The notes: generated by a model from the letters alone, not told the origin. A stretch of 64,000 nt of DNA from Stutzerimonas stutzeri (GCF_002909485.1 NZ_PPXG01000002.1:558001-622000); one strand, 5' to 3'. Positions 8,889 through 18,998 are shown, counted from the first letter of the stretch. Program-made: numbers and translations.

Positions 8889-9935
8889 ATGCTCGCGATA
8901 AGGAAAACTAAAGCAGGGCCAGGAGGGCTATCTGTCGATGATGTGGCCGCCCCTAAAGAGGCCCACAGTACTGACGTGCTGGTGAAAGTTGAAGCGGCCG
9001 GTATCTGTGGTACTGACTTGTTGATCTATAAATGGGGCGAGTTCGCCAAAAGAATGAAACTCCCCACTATCTTGGGTCATGAAGTTAGCGGGGTGATTGA
9101 ACAGGTCGGATCTGACGTTAAAGGTCTAAGGCCTGGGATGCGCGTCAGTCTGGAGAGTCATCTCCCTTGTGGAACGTGCTACACGTGTCGACGCGGTTGG
9201 GCGCATGTTTGTCCTAATACGCGGTATCCGGGGGTCGACTTTGATGGAGGCTTCGCGTCTTTCGTCGTGGTTCCGGAGAGCGTGTGTTGGCCGGTGCCGT
9301 GCGGAATTCCTCCGCTCCAGGCGGCAATGATGGAGCCGTTCGGGCTTGCGGTGCATGCAAGTCTGGAAGGTTCTGGGGTTTCGGGATTGAATGTTCTTGT
9401 TTCTGGTTGCGGTCCGATCGGACTTATGAACATTGCAGCCGCCAAAGCACTGGGAGCAAGCAAGGTCATTGCAACTGACATTCATCCTCTGCGCCTCACT
9501 GCAGCAGCCAAAATGGGGGCGGATGAATGCATTAATGCAACTGAAGAGAGCGTTTATAAGACTGTGCGTTCGCTGCTCGGTGAGAGGGGAGTAGATGTTG
9601 CAATTGACTATTCCGGGCAAGCAGCGGCGTTAAAGGAGCTTATTCAATCCATCACCCATGGTGGTGAGTTGCGACTGATGGGCGTCCCGTCACATGATAT
9701 TTTGCTCAACCTAGAGGAGTGGCTTTTTAAAGGCCTTATTGTACGTGGCCTGCATGGCAGGCGTCTGTTTGAAACATGGGAGCGTTCAACTAGCTTACTG
9801 GTTACAGGGCGTGTTGATTTGTCTTCGCTCGTATCGCATCGATTGCCACTATCGGCGGCAGAGGATGCGTTCGAAATGGCCTTAAATGGTCAGTCCTTGA
9901 AAATCCTGTTTGAGCCCAATGGCACATGTATCTAA
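8889..9935 (+). CDS. xylW: XylW, zinc-dependent alcohol dehydrogenase-like protein
   Basis: A 348-residue medium-chain dehydrogenase of the threonine dehydrogenase/sorbitol dehydrogenase type. Features: catalytic-zinc motif GICGTDLL and GHEVSGVIE (about residues 40-65), structural-zinc cysteines CGTCYTCRRGWAHVC (about 95-110), and the nucleotide-binding VSGCGPIGLMNIAAAKALGA (about 170). Start: ATG at 8889 gives the normal N-terminus MLAIRKTKAG; an upstream in-frame ATG at 8808 adds residues with no family similarity. In pWW0, xylW has no demonstrated essential role in toluene growth; its substrate is unknown. It lies between xylU and xylC in the standard order. Confidence 0.85.
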   Translation: MLAIRKTKAGPGGLSVDDVAAPKEAHSTDVLVKVEAAGICGTDLLIYKWGEFAKRMKLPTILGHEVSGVIEQVGSDVKGLRPGMRVSLESHLPCGTCYTCRRGWAHVCPNTRYPGVDFDGGFASFVVVPESVCWPVPCGIPPLQAAMMEPFGLAVHASLEGSGVSGLNVLVSGCGPIGLMNIAAAKALGASKVIATDIHPLRLTAAAKMGADECINATEESVYKTVRSLLGERGVDVAIDYSGQAAALKELIQSITHGGELRLMGVPSHDILLNLEEWLFKGLIVRGLHGRRLFETWERSTSLLVTGRVDLSSLVSHRLPLSAAEDAFEMALNGQSLKILFEPNGTCI

Positions 9936-9966
9936 TTTATAATTTTGAAGTTAAGGAGGCATAATT

Positions 9967-11430
9967 ATGCGGGAAACAAAAGAGCAGCCTATCTGGTACG
10001 GGAAGGTGTTTAGTTCTAATTGGGTGGAGGCGCGGGGAGGTGTTGCCAATGTTGTCGACCCGTCCAATGGAGATATTCTTGGCATTACGGGCGTTGCTAA
10101 CGGCGAAGATGTCGATGCTGCTGTGAACGCAGCTAAGAGAGCGCAAAAGGAATGGGCCGCAATACCATTTAGTGAAAGAGCCGCCATTGTCCGCAAGGCT
10201 GCCGAAAAACTAAAGGAGCGCGAACATGAGTTCGCCGATTGGAACGTGCGGGAATGCGGCGCAATTCGTCCGAAGGGCTTATGGGAGGCCGGAATTGCGT
10301 ATGAGCAAATGCATCAAGCTGCGGGTTTAGCTTATTTGTCTAACGGTACGTTGTTTCCATCGGCAGTTCCAGGGCGCATGAATCTTTGTCAGCGCGTTCC
10401 AGTTGGCGTGGTCGGTGTAATTGCACCTTGGAATTTCCCGTTGTTTTTAGCAATGCGTTCGGTAGCACCAGCCTTAGCGTTGGGTAATGCGGTGATCTTA
10501 AAGCCCGACCTTCAGACTGCTGTCACCGGGGGGGCGCTCATTGCCGAGATCTTTTCCGACGCTGGCATGCCGGACGGTGTTCTTCACGTTCTTCCTGGTG
10601 GAGCGGACGTAGGAGAGTCAATGGTTGCGAACTCCGGAATTAACATGATTTCTTTTACCGGGTCCACACAGGTGGGCCGGTTGATCGGAGAGAAATGCGG
10701 GAGAATGCTGAAAAAGGTTGCGCTTGAACTGGGTGGTAACAATGTCCACATCGTGTTGCCTGACGCCGATTTAGATGGGGCTGTCAGCTGCGCTGCTTGG
10801 GGTACGTTCTTGCATCAGGGCCAAGTGTGCATGGCCGCCGGACGTCATTTAGTACATAGGGACGTTGCCCAGCAATATGCAGAGAAACTGGCGCTACGTG
10901 CGAAGAACTTAGTGGTGGGGGATCCAAACTCGGATCGAGTGCATCTCGGCCCACTTATCAATGATAAACAGGTAGTTCGCGTCCACGCGCTCGTCGAATC
11001 TGCACAAAGCGCCGGTGCTAAGGTTTTGGCGGGAGGTACATATCAAGATCGCTACTACCAAGCTACCGTAATCATGGACGTGAAGCCGGAGATGGAGGTT
11101 TTCAAATCTGAAATTTTCGGCCCGGTGGCTCCGATCACTGTATTTGACAGTATTGAAGAGGCGATTGAATTAGCAAACTGTTCGGAGTATGGCTTGGCCG
11201 CATCTATCCATACTAGGGCGTTGGCGACTGGTCTAGACATCGCAAAGCGTCTAAATACCGGTATGGTCCATATTAATGACCAGCCAATTAACTGTGAGCC
11301 GCATGTTCCCTTCGGAGGAATGGGTGCCTCGGGTAGCGGAGGCCGGTTTGGCGGACCTGCAAGTATTGAAGAATTTACTCAATCTCAATGGATTAGTATG
11401 GTTGAGAAGCCAGCTAATTACCCATTCTGA
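9967..11430 (+). CDS. xylC: benzaldehyde dehydrogenase
   Basis: A 487-residue aldehyde dehydrogenase that oxidises benzaldehyde and methylbenzaldehydes to the benzoates, using NAD+. Visible: Rossmann-fold motif FTGSTQVGRLIGE, catalytic Glu in LELGGNN (about residue 254) and catalytic Cys in GQVCMAAGR (about residue 288). An AAGGAGG ribosome binding site precedes the ATG. It follows xylW by 31 bp and precedes xylM by 27 bp within the upper operon. Its product benzoate is the entry compound of the lower pathway and the XylS effector. Confidence 0.95.
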   Translation: MRETKEQPIWYGKVFSSNWVEARGGVANVVDPSNGDILGITGVANGEDVDAAVNAAKRAQKEWAAIPFSERAAIVRKAAEKLKEREHEFADWNVRECGAIRPKGLWEAGIAYEQMHQAAGLAYLSNGTLFPSAVPGRMNLCQRVPVGVVGVIAPWNFPLFLAMRSVAPALALGNAVILKPDLQTAVTGGALIAEIFSDAGMPDGVLHVLPGGADVGESMVANSGINMISFTGSTQVGRLIGEKCGRMLKKVALELGGNNVHIVLPDADLDGAVSCAAWGTFLHQGQVCMAAGRHLVHRDVAQQYAEKLALRAKNLVVGDPNSDRVHLGPLINDKQVVRVHALVESAQSAGAKVLAGGTYQDRYYQATVIMDVKPEMEVFKSEIFGPVAPITVFDSIEEAIELANCSEYGLAASIHTRALATGLDIAKRLNTGMVHINDQPINCEPHVPFGGMGASGSGGRFGGPASIEEFTQSQWISMVEKPANYPF

Positions 11431-11457
11431 GTCGACAATAATAAAGTAGGAGGATAT

Positions 11458-12573
11458 ATGGACACGCTTCGTTATTACCTGATTCCTGTTGTTACTGCTT
11501 GCGGGCTGATCGGATTTTACTATGGTGGCTATTGGGTTTGGCTTGGGGCGGCAACATTCCCTGTACTGATGGTGCTTGATGTCATTTTACCGAAGGATTT
11601 TTCGGCCAGAAAGGTAAGTCCCTTTTTCGCAGACCTTACCCAGTATTTGCAGTTACCATTAATGATCGGTCTATATGGGCTCCTTGTCTTTGGAGTTGAA
11701 AACGGGCGTATCGAACTTAGTGAGCCGTTACAAGTGGCAGGGTGCATTCTTTCTTTGGCTTGGCTTAGTGGTGTGCCAACTCTTCCGGTTTCGCATGAGT
11801 TGATGCATCGTCGCCACTGGTTGCCTCGGAAAATGGCGCAGCTATTGGCTATGTTTTATGGTGATCCGAACCGAGACATTGCCCATGTCAACACGCATCA
11901 CCTTTACTTAGATACGCCTCTCGATAGCGATACTCCGTACCGTGGTCAGACAATTTACAGTTTCGTGATCAGTGCGACAGTTGGTTCCGTCAAAGATGCG
12001 ATAAAGATTGAGGCTGAAACTTTACGTAGAAAAGGACAGTCACCGTGGAATTTGTCCAACAAAACATATCAATATGTCGCACTCCTGCTCGCTCTGCCTG
12101 GCCTGGTTGCTTATCTGGGCGGGCCAGCATTAGGGTTGGTTACGATTGCTTCGATGATTATTGCGAAAGGGATAGTCGAGGGTTTTAATTACTTTCAACA
12201 CTATGGTTTAGTACGCGATCTAGATAAGCCTATCCTCCTGCACCACGCGTGGAATCATATGGGAACAATTGTGCGCCCGCTGGGTTGCGAAATTACTAAC
12301 CATATCAATCATCATATTGACGGCTATACACGGTTCTATGAGTTGCGTCCGGAAAAAGAAGCCCCGCAGATGCCTTCGCTCTTTGTGTGTTTCCTTCTAG
12401 GGCTTATTCCGCCTCTTTGGTTCGCTCTCATTGCAAAACCAAAGTTGAAAGATTGGGACCAGCGGTACGCAACTCCAGGTGAGCGCGAACTGGCTATGGC
12501 TGCTAATAAAAAAGCGGGATGGCCACTGTGGTGTGAAAGTGAACTGGGGCGGGGCGGGCTAGCTAGCATTTGA
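11458..12573 (+). CDS. xylM: xylene monooxygenase hydroxylase subunit
   Basis: A 371-residue membrane-bound non-haem di-iron hydroxylase of the AlkB/fatty-acid hydroxylase superfamily. Several transmembrane segments are visible (about 5-40, 62-105, 195-240, 300-322). The iron-binding histidine clusters are present: SHELMHRRHW, NTHHLYLD, NYFQHYG and ITNHINHHIDGY. With XylA it hydroxylates a methyl group of toluene or xylenes to a benzyl alcohol at the inner membrane. It is preceded by AGGAGG. A strong terminator-like hairpin follows before xylA. Confidence 0.95.
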   Translation: MDTLRYYLIPVVTACGLIGFYYGGYWVWLGAATFPVLMVLDVILPKDFSARKVSPFFADLTQYLQLPLMIGLYGLLVFGVENGRIELSEPLQVAGCILSLAWLSGVPTLPVSHELMHRRHWLPRKMAQLLAMFYGDPNRDIAHVNTHHLYLDTPLDSDTPYRGQTIYSFVISATVGSVKDAIKIEAETLRRKGQSPWNLSNKTYQYVALLLALPGLVAYLGGPALGLVTIASMIIAKGIVEGFNYFQHYGLVRDLDKPILLHHAWNHMGTIVRPLGCEITNHINHHIDGYTRFYELRPEKEAPQMPSLFVCFLLGLIPPLWFALIAKPKLKDWDQRYATPGERELAMAANKKAGWPLWCESELGRGGLASI

Positions 12574-12602
12574 TAATACAGGCAGTCTAAATCGTTTCGA
12601 CT

Positions 12603-12649
12603 GAGACCGTAGATAAGCGAAGAGCGAACGAAATCTACGGTCTCTTTTT
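12603..12649 (+). terminator. terminator-like hairpin between xylM and xylA
   Basis: A perfect 12-bp stem, GAGACCGTAGAT (12603-12614) and ATCTACGGTCTC (12633-12644), with an 18-base loop and TTTTT immediately after. It looks like an intrinsic terminator but lies inside the upper operon, so it may attenuate xylABN, or stabilise the upstream mRNA after processing. Confidence 0.6.
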
Positions 12650-12727
12650 GAAAAAAAACGTTCCAAATCGGACAAATTTTCCGTTTTTTATAATTAACGG
12701 GCGTCTAACTGAGCGATGGGTTTATGA

Positions 12728-13777
12728 ATGAGTTTTTTTAAGAAAATCTCTGGTTTATTTGTGCCGCCTCGGGAATCTACCGTTTCAGTTAGAGGGCAGG
12801 GGTTTCAGTTTAAGGTGCCACGCGGGCAAACCATTCTGGAAAGCGCTCTGCATCAAGGAATTGCCTTTCCGCATGATTGCAAAGTCGGATCTTGTGGGAC
12901 ATGTAAATATAAACTGATATCTGGCAGGGTGAATGAGTTGACCTCTTCTGCTATGGGTCTGAGTGGCGATCTGTATCAGTCCGGCTATCGTTTGGGTTGT
13001 CAATGCATACCAAAAGAAGATCTCGAGATAGAGCTAGACACAGTGCTCGGGCAGGCGTTAGTTCCAATAGAAACGAGTGCCTTGATTAGTAAGCAGAAAC
13101 GGCTGGCGCACGATATAATCGAGATGGAAGTAGTGCCCGATAAGCAGATAGCCTTCTACCCCGGCCAGTATGCAGATGTAGAATGTGCAGAATGCTCTGC
13201 TGTAAGGAGTTATTCCTTTTCCGCTCCGCCCCAACCTGACGGCTCCCTGAGCTTCCATGTTCGCCTTGTCCCAGGTGGAGTTTTCAGTGGTTGGCTATTT
13301 GGTGGCGATCGTACGGGAGCGACACTAACCCTGCGAGCGCCTTATGGACAGTTCGGGCTCCATGAGAGCAATGCCACGATGGTCTGCGTAGCCGGCGGAA
13401 CGGGGCTTGCTCCAATTAAATGTGTTTTGCAGAGCATGACCCAGGCCCAGCGAGAGCGTGATGTGTTGTTGTTCTTTGGAGCTCGTCAACAACGTGACCT
13501 ATATTGCCTCGACGAAATAGAAGCGCTGCAACTCGATTGGGCTGGGCGCTTCGAGCTTATTCCAGTTTTGTCCGAAGAGTCTTCTACGTCGTCATGGAAA
13601 GGGAAACGTGGCATGGTAACCGAGTATTTTAAGGAGTACCTCACGGGGCAGCCTTATGAAGGATACCTTTGCGGGCCGCCCCCTATGGTGGACGCTGCCG
13701 AGACCGAGCTCGTTCGACTTGGTGTTGCGCGGGAATTAGTGTTTGCGGACCGTTTTTATAATAGACCTCCTTGCTAG
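12728..13777 (+). CDS. xylA: xylene monooxygenase electron-transfer component
   Basis: A 349-residue NADH:acceptor reductase. The N-terminal part is a plant-type [2Fe-2S] ferredoxin domain with HDCKVGSCGTCKYKL and a later LGCQC supplying the four cysteines (about 45-95). The C-terminal part is a ferredoxin-NADP reductase-type domain: RSYSFSAPP (flavin binding), CVAGGTGLAPIK (NAD binding) and YLCGPPPMV. It passes electrons from NADH to XylM. The 154-bp gap to xylM is unusually long for this operon and contains the hairpin at 12603-12649. Confidence 0.95.
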   Translation: MSFFKKISGLFVPPRESTVSVRGQGFQFKVPRGQTILESALHQGIAFPHDCKVGSCGTCKYKLISGRVNELTSSAMGLSGDLYQSGYRLGCQCIPKEDLEIELDTVLGQALVPIETSALISKQKRLAHDIIEMEVVPDKQIAFYPGQYADVECAECSAVRSYSFSAPPQPDGSLSFHVRLVPGGVFSGWLFGGDRTGATLTLRAPYGQFGLHESNATMVCVAGGTGLAPIKCVLQSMTQAQRERDVLLFFGARQQRDLYCLDEIEALQLDWAGRFELIPVLSEESSTSSWKGKRGMVTEYFKEYLTGQPYEGYLCGPPPMVDAAETELVRLGVARELVFADRFYNRPPC

Positions 13778-13972
13778 CAGTAGCAGAAGTTTACAAGTTT
13801 AACTGTGGTTCGATGCATAGTCGAGCTTACGGGTATTCGAGCTAATCGGTAAATTTATGATTGGAATCGTCTTTCGGCAAAAAATTGATGGCGGTGAGAT
13901 AAATAGGTTGTTGTCCAAAAGTTGGTAAATATCGGTTTATAGCTTTAGTCTGGAATAAAGAAGGAGATGGAA

Positions 13973-15073
13973 ATGGAAATCAAAGCGGCAATAGTTCGCC
14001 AAAAAAATGGCCCGTTCTTACTTGAGCATGTAGCTCTTAATGAGCCAGCTGAAGATCAGGTTCTCGTTAGATTGGTTGCAACCGGGCTGTGTCATACGGA
14101 TCTGGTTTGTCGCGATCAGCATTATCCGGTTCCACTACCGATGGTATTTGGGCATGAAGGGGCTGGTGTGGTTGAGCGTGTTGGGTCCGCGGTCAAAAAG
14201 GTTAAGCCGGGCGATCATGTTGTTTTGACATTTTATACCTGCGGGAGCTGTGATGCTTGTCTTTCCGGAGACCCTACTAGTTGTGCAAACTCATTTGGCC
14301 CTAACTTTATGGGGCGCTCGGTAACCGGGGAGTGCACCATCCACGATCACCAAGGGGCAGAGGTGGGAGCAAGCTTTTTTGGGCAGTCCTCCTTTGCGAC
14401 ATATGCGCTATCTTATGAACGCAACACTGTGAAGGTTACAAAAGACGTACCGCTTGAGTTGCTTGGGCCTCTTGGTTGTGGCATTCAAACTGGCGCAGGG
14501 TCTGTTCTGAATGCGCTTAATCCGCCAGCGGGTTCTGCTATCGCAATTTTTGGTGCTGGGGCAGTTGGTCTTTCGGCCGTGATGGCTGCCGTTGTAGCAG
14601 GTTGTACCACCATCATCGCTGTCGACGTTAAGGAAAACCGGCTGGAACTAGCCAGTGAACTTGGGGCGACGCACATTATTAACCCGGCCGCTAACGATCC
14701 CATTGTGGCGATCAAAGAGATATTCGCTGACGGTGTTCCGTATGTATTGGAGACTAGCGGTTTGCCCGCCGTGCTTACGCAGGCGATCCACAGCTCTGCT
14801 ATAGGCGGTGAGATCGGTATTGTAGGTGCGCCACCTATGGGGGCCACAGTTCCCGTTGACATTAACTTCCTGCTATTCAATCGTAAGCTTCGTGGAATCG
14901 TTGAGGGTCAGTCGATCTCGGATATTTTCATTCCCAGGCTGGTGGAGCTTTATCGTCAGGGGAAGTTTCCGTTTGACAAGCTGATTAAGTTTTATCCTTT
15001 TGATGAAATCAATCGAGCCGCCGAAGATTCGGAAAAAGGCGTGACGCTTAAGCCGGTACTCCGGATTGGTTGA
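13973..15073 (+). CDS. xylB: benzyl alcohol dehydrogenase
   Basis: A 366-residue zinc-containing medium-chain alcohol dehydrogenase that oxidises benzyl alcohol and methylbenzyl alcohols to aldehydes with NAD+. Visible: GLCHTDLV (catalytic zinc Cys, about residue 38), [13 protein letters not shown] (zinc His), [15 protein letters not shown] (structural zinc) and [15 protein letters not shown] (coenzyme-binding). The start at 13973 is preferred because AAGGAG at 13961-13966 is correctly spaced; the ATG two codons upstream would directly abut it. The 195-bp gap after xylA holds no gene. Confidence 0.95.
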   Translation: MEIKAAIVRQKNGPFLLEHVALNEPAEDQVLVRLVATGLCHTDLVCRDQHYPVPLPMVFGHEGAGVVERVGSAVKKVKPGDHVVLTFYTCGSCDACLSGDPTSCANSFGPNFMGRSVTGECTIHDHQGAEVGASFFGQSSFATYALSYERNTVKVTKDVPLELLGPLGCGIQTGAGSVLNALNPPAGSAIAIFGAGAVGLSAVMAAVVAGCTTIIAVDVKENRLELASELGATHIINPAANDPIVAIKEIFADGVPYVLETSGLPAVLTQAIHSSAIGGEIGIVGAPPMGATVPVDINFLLFNRKLRGIVEGQSISDIFIPRLVELYRQGKFPFDKLIKFYPFDEINRAAEDSEKGVTLKPVLRIG

Positions 15074-15185
15074 CGCGTGCTGGTAGAAATGCGCGGCCCG
15101 TGCGGAACTTTTCCAACGTTGCGTAGAGAATGTGTTGTTCGATGTTGTTTTCCCCATATAAAAACGTTAATAAACGGTGAAGCAT

Positions 15186-16583
15186 ATGAAAATAAAAAAT
15201 TTACCCAATAAGGTAATTAGTGGTGTGATCTTGGGTATCGCATCAAGCCATGCGATAGCGACGGATGGTTTGTTCTTGGAGGGCTTTGGAGCAATTTCTA
15301 GGAGCATGGGTGGAACGGCTGTTGCGCATTATGTCGGGCCCGCGTCGATGATGGTCAACCCAGCGACCATGGATTTATCTGATTCTGCCGGCGAACTGTT
15401 GCTCGGATTCGATCTTTTCACTACAGACATTAGCGCCACTAACCCGGAGACCGGGGAGCATGTGTCGTCGAGTGACCATTCGAACAACAGAGGACCCTAT
15501 GTTGCCCCCCAGTTTGCTTATATCCACAAGGTTTCCAACTGGACCTTCGGTGCGGGCGTGTTTGCACAAGCCGGTGTAGGGGTGGAATATGGGGATGACA
15601 GTTTTTTGTCGCGCGGTGATGTTGGTGGAAAGGGTTATGCTGCCGGGGCGGATACCGGTCTTGAAAATGCGAGCCGTTTGTTTATCCTTGATATACCTTT
15701 TGCTGCGAGCTTTAAAGTTAACGATCGCCTGACCATTGGCGGTTCACTTGATGCCAAGTGGACTGGCTTGAATCTTGATTATTTACTTGGAATGAACCAG
15801 CTAGGTAGTCTAGCGGGGGATGGGCGAGCGTCCGGCTCCTTAATGGGGGTGATTGGAACCTTGCCCGACCCACGGGGTGTCCATTTGAGCGTTAGCAAAA
15901 ACAAAGAGATTTCGAGTGGCGTTGATGGGTGGGGGTATTCGGGCAGATTAGGGTTATTGTACAAGGTGGCCCCCACAACGAATGTGGGTGTCTCCTACAT
16001 GTTCAAAAGTCACATGAACGACTTGAAAGGGAAGGGGACTGTTACAGCGGTGGACGGTATTGCCGGTAATGTGCCTATCGAAGGCGAGGTTCGGTTTTTG
16101 GACTTCAATACGCCAGCCAAGCTTGATGTGGGTATCAGCCATCAGGTCACGGATAAATGGTTGATCGCTTTTGATGTTTCTCGCGTTTTCTGGAAGGATG
16201 CTTTGAAGGACATTAAATTGGGGTTCGCCAGTGGGATGGGCGATGTTGACTTAAAGCTGCCGCAGGATGCCAAGGATCAAACGATCATGGCGATTGGCAC
16301 GTCGTATGCGGCAACCCCGCGTTTAACCCTGCGAGCAGGATACCGTCATGCCACGCAGCCATTCAATGACGAAGGGCTGCTGGCGCTGATTCCAGCAGTG
16401 CTACAGGATCATGCCTCTTTAGGATTTAGTTATCAGTTATCCAAATCAGGCAGATTCGATGCTGCCTACTCGCACGCCTTCAAGGAAAGTATGACCAACC
16501 GGTCGGCTTACAACACCTCATCGCCCGTGAAATCGTCCATGGCGCAAGATAATTTCGTCCTGGCCTATAATTATTCATTCTGA
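15186..16583 (+). CDS. xylN: XylN, FadL-family outer membrane channel for aromatic hydrocarbons
   Basis: A 465-residue outer-membrane protein with a signal peptide (MKIKNLPNKVISGVILGI, cleavage probably after SHAIA). It has FadL/TodX-type features: the early segment LFLEGFGAISRSMGGTAVA followed by VNPATMDL, many amphipathic strands, and a terminal aromatic residue (LAYNYSF), the usual outer-membrane assembly signal. Known role in TOL: uptake of m-xylene and related hydrocarbons. The ATG at 15186 follows a weak GGTGA; a GTG at 15177 is the alternative. It is the last gene of the upper operon. Confidence 0.93.
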   Translation: MKIKNLPNKVISGVILGIASSHAIATDGLFLEGFGAISRSMGGTAVAHYVGPASMMVNPATMDLSDSAGELLLGFDLFTTDISATNPETGEHVSSSDHSNNRGPYVAPQFAYIHKVSNWTFGAGVFAQAGVGVEYGDDSFLSRGDVGGKGYAAGADTGLENASRLFILDIPFAASFKVNDRLTIGGSLDAKWTGLNLDYLLGMNQLGSLAGDGRASGSLMGVIGTLPDPRGVHLSVSKNKEISSGVDGWGYSGRLGLLYKVAPTTNVGVSYMFKSHMNDLKGKGTVTAVDGIAGNVPIEGEVRFLDFNTPAKLDVGISHQVTDKWLIAFDVSRVFWKDALKDIKLGFASGMGDVDLKLPQDAKDQTIMAIGTSYAATPRLTLRAGYRHATQPFNDEGLLALIPAVLQDHASLGFSYQLSKSGRFDAAYSHAFKESMTNRSAYNTSSPVKSSMAQDNFVLAYNYSF

Positions 16584-16987
16584 TTAAAACGCTTATCGTA
16601 AGCCTCTGAAGTTCGAACTGATCAATTTGAGCCGCTATCTTTGTTGGCTCAATCTTCGGGTTCAATAGCTATCTGGTTAACTAGCCTGGTAGGCATGAGT
16701 GGCTACTGAGATGTGCATTGCAGGTCAGGTTGGTGGCGATAAGTCTTGATGCTGGCTTAAGATCATAATATTAGCAAGGAGGCGGACTGAAAGTTGCACT
16801 TGCGTATTCGTTAGCGATACTTCTTGACCGTCTTTGAGCGAGCAAGTAAGTCAATGTGCTATCGATGGAATGAGCTTACTGGAAGACCGCTGGTTTTCTT
16901 CGTTGCTATATTCTAGCAATGCCACATTATTGGGGGCGGCGAGTGGCGGCCGTCATTCTATAAAGACACCAAATTGAGGAGCAACTG
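16584..16987. other. intergenic region after xylN, with a weak terminator candidate
   Basis: No supported gene in these 404 bp. A small inverted repeat, TTGAGCC (16627-16633) and GGCTCAA (16646-16652), may end upper-operon transcription, but the following T tract is poor. A GAGGAGC ribosome binding site near the right end belongs to the next gene. Confidence 0.5.
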
Positions 16988-17341
16988 ATGGAGCTTGTGA
17001 AGTGGATATTCTGGTGGATGGTAGCGGCTGCTTCGGGCGGGTTACTTTTAGCCCTGCTGACGGCTATAAAGGTGCGTTACCCTTCGTGGTTGAGGTTGGC
17101 GCACGGTGGGCTCGCCTTCGCGGGACTCGTGACGCTGGTCTATGCGTTGTTTAGCGGCGGGCCCGATGCTTCGATTCCGCAGGCCGCTTTCTGGGCGCTG
17201 GGCCTGCTGGTAGCAGCCTTTCTGGGAGGGGCGTTGTTTTTTGGGGTGCTGTTCCGTAACGCCAAGCCTTGGTGGGCGATCATCGGGCACGGCGGCTTGG
17301 CGTTGGCGGGCGTTGTCGTGCTATTTATGGCCGCCTATTAA
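16988..17341 (+). CDS. small integral membrane protein of unknown function
   Basis: A 117-residue hydrophobic protein with about four transmembrane helices (residues about 6-26, 38-56, 68-90 and 97-116). The segments LRLAHGGLAFAGLVTLVYALF and IIGHGGLALAGVVVLF resemble each other (HGGLA(F/L)AG), suggesting an internal duplication, each with a His on the membrane side. A good ribosome binding site (GAGGAGC) precedes the ATG. It is co-directional with the upper operon, 404 bp after xylN. No function is recognised; membrane location is the only firm prediction. Confidence 0.7.
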   Translation: MELVKWIFWWMVAAASGGLLLALLTAIKVRYPSWLRLAHGGLAFAGLVTLVYALFSGGPDASIPQAAFWALGLLVAAFLGGALFFGVLFRNAKPWWAIIGHGGLALAGVVVLFMAAY

Positions 17342-17483
17342 GGCGCGAGGGTGCCTTGCACCTGCACCGTCTGTTTGGTGGCGCGGATTATAGCTGCACG
17401 ACAGTTCCGATAGTGTGGACGTGGGCGCATCAGTTTTTTTGGGGGTATAAAGAGCCGACTCAGGTGGGGGACCAGTAAGCGCA

Positions 17484-17514
17484 CCTCATGAATTAACCCG
17501 GCTTATTCATGAGG
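17484..17514. repeat. 10-bp perfect inverted repeat, possible IS end or hairpin
   Basis: CCTCATGAAT (17484-17493) and ATTCATGAGG (17505-17514) with an 11-base loop. It lies about 90 bp before a decayed IS1380-like transposase and may be that element's terminal or subterminal structure. Confidence 0.5.
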
Positions 17515-17559
17515 CCGACCTGAAAACGAAGATAGCGGATGGTATTCTCTCGGAAATTC

Positions 17560-18650
17560 AGTGTGTTCCGCCAAGAACATGAACCAAGAGAGCCATCCGC
17601 TATGGGTGAAAGCCTTCCGCCTGGACGCACTCCTGAAACGGCGCTGTTCGTGTCGAGCTGAGCGGCCAGCGCACCACCAGCGACAGCGGTGCTCTGTTGT
17701 TGCGTGAAACCCTCGAACAGCGGCGTGATCGAGGCGCTGGAGGACAATCTGATCGACCTCCGCAACCCGCTGCGCATCCGTCATTCGCTGGCCAGCCAGC
17801 TTCGCACTCTGGTGCTGCAGCGCGCGATGGGCTGGATCGATCTCAGCGATACCGGCACGCTGCGCCGTGACCCGCTCTGGCAGTTGGCCTGCAGCGGTGC
17901 GCGTGGCATGAAGCCCCTAGCTCAGGGTCGGCTGTCTCAAGCCACGCTGTCGCGGCTGCTGACCTGCATGGGGCGAAATGACAACATCGATGCTGTGCAT
18001 GAAGACCTGCTGCTGTTGGTGGTCTGGCGTCTGACCTCGCTGAAGCATGGCCAACGCCCCGAGCAGCTGACGCTGGACATCGACGGCGTGCCGATCGATG
18101 TCCACGGCCACTAGGGTGGCTCGGCGTTTCATGGGCTTTACAGCGCACGGATTTACTCACCGCTGGTGGCCTCGCTGGCCGAAACGGGCGACATGGTGGG
18201 TGGCCTGCTGCGCAGCCACATCGGCCTGCAGAAGCTGGCGGCACCGCACCTGAAGCGGCCACCGGGCCGTCAACCCGAGCAGCCTCGGGAGTGGTGCCAC
18301 GACCTTGAGTACCAGGCTGGTTCCTGGCCGACGCCACGGCGCGTGGTGCTGGTGGTGCTGGTGCTGGTGCTGGTGGTGCAGGAACGCCCCGATGACCTGT
18401 TGGTGCATGCCTTCTTCCTGGTCACCAACCTCGGCAAGTTCGACTGGCCATCGGAGAAGATCCTGGCGCTCTCCGCAAGCGAGGCAGCGCCGAGGCGTAC
18501 ATGGGCAAGGTCAAGTCGGCGCTCGACGCACACCTCTCATCGACTGATCGCGGCGCCTCCACTGTCTAGGACGCGATGGCCCGCAACGAGGTGAGCCTGC
18601 TGCTCAGCCTCTACGCCGGAGCTGTGGCGCCCACCAAGAGCGCTGCAGAA
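17560..18650 (+). pseudogene. decayed IS1380-like transposase
   Basis: Fragments of an IS1380-type transposase can be read in changing frames: IEALEDNLIDLRNPLRIRHS and RTLVLQRAMGWIDLSDT (in the 17689-18114 frame), then RPEQLTLDIDGVPIDVHGH with a stop in the middle of the catalytic region at 18112-18114, then GGSAFHGLYSARIYSPLVAS and LAETGDMVGGLLRSHIGL after the stop. Further frame changes follow, and the C-terminal part dissolves into a GGTGCTG-rich low-complexity stretch at about 18345-18385. The gene is clearly dead. Between 18650 and 18998 no further coding similarity was seen. Confidence 0.65.
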
Positions 18651-18998
18651 AAGTTTAAGTTGTGTATGCCATCGAGACGGCAGGAGGGGTCTGGCGAATA
18701 ACACGGCGCAACTGGTGACACTATTCGCGCTGTCGAATCGGTGGATGGCACGCCCGCATTTACTGACGAACGCAGGAGAGGTGCACCTGTAGTGAGGGGA
18801 ATGGCTACCGCGAGTTGCTCGCGGCGGCTGATTGATTTGCCGCTTTTAAAATCAGCGGAGGCTGAAGTCAGCCAGAAATGCATGGCTACTTCAGAGGATC
18901 CTTAGCACCGCTGCCTAGTAGCCTGTCGGACTTGAGTTCACGAGAGGGGCATCAGGAGCGAAGGCGAAGCCATTCGTCCGCTGCCGGCAGCGACGTGC

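Noticed and set aside
18340..18390. GGTGCTG-rich tandem stretch as a possible functional repeat or CRISPR-like array
   Set aside because: Units are short and without spacers; it is part of the decayed IS1380 gene. No CRISPR array was seen in the window.
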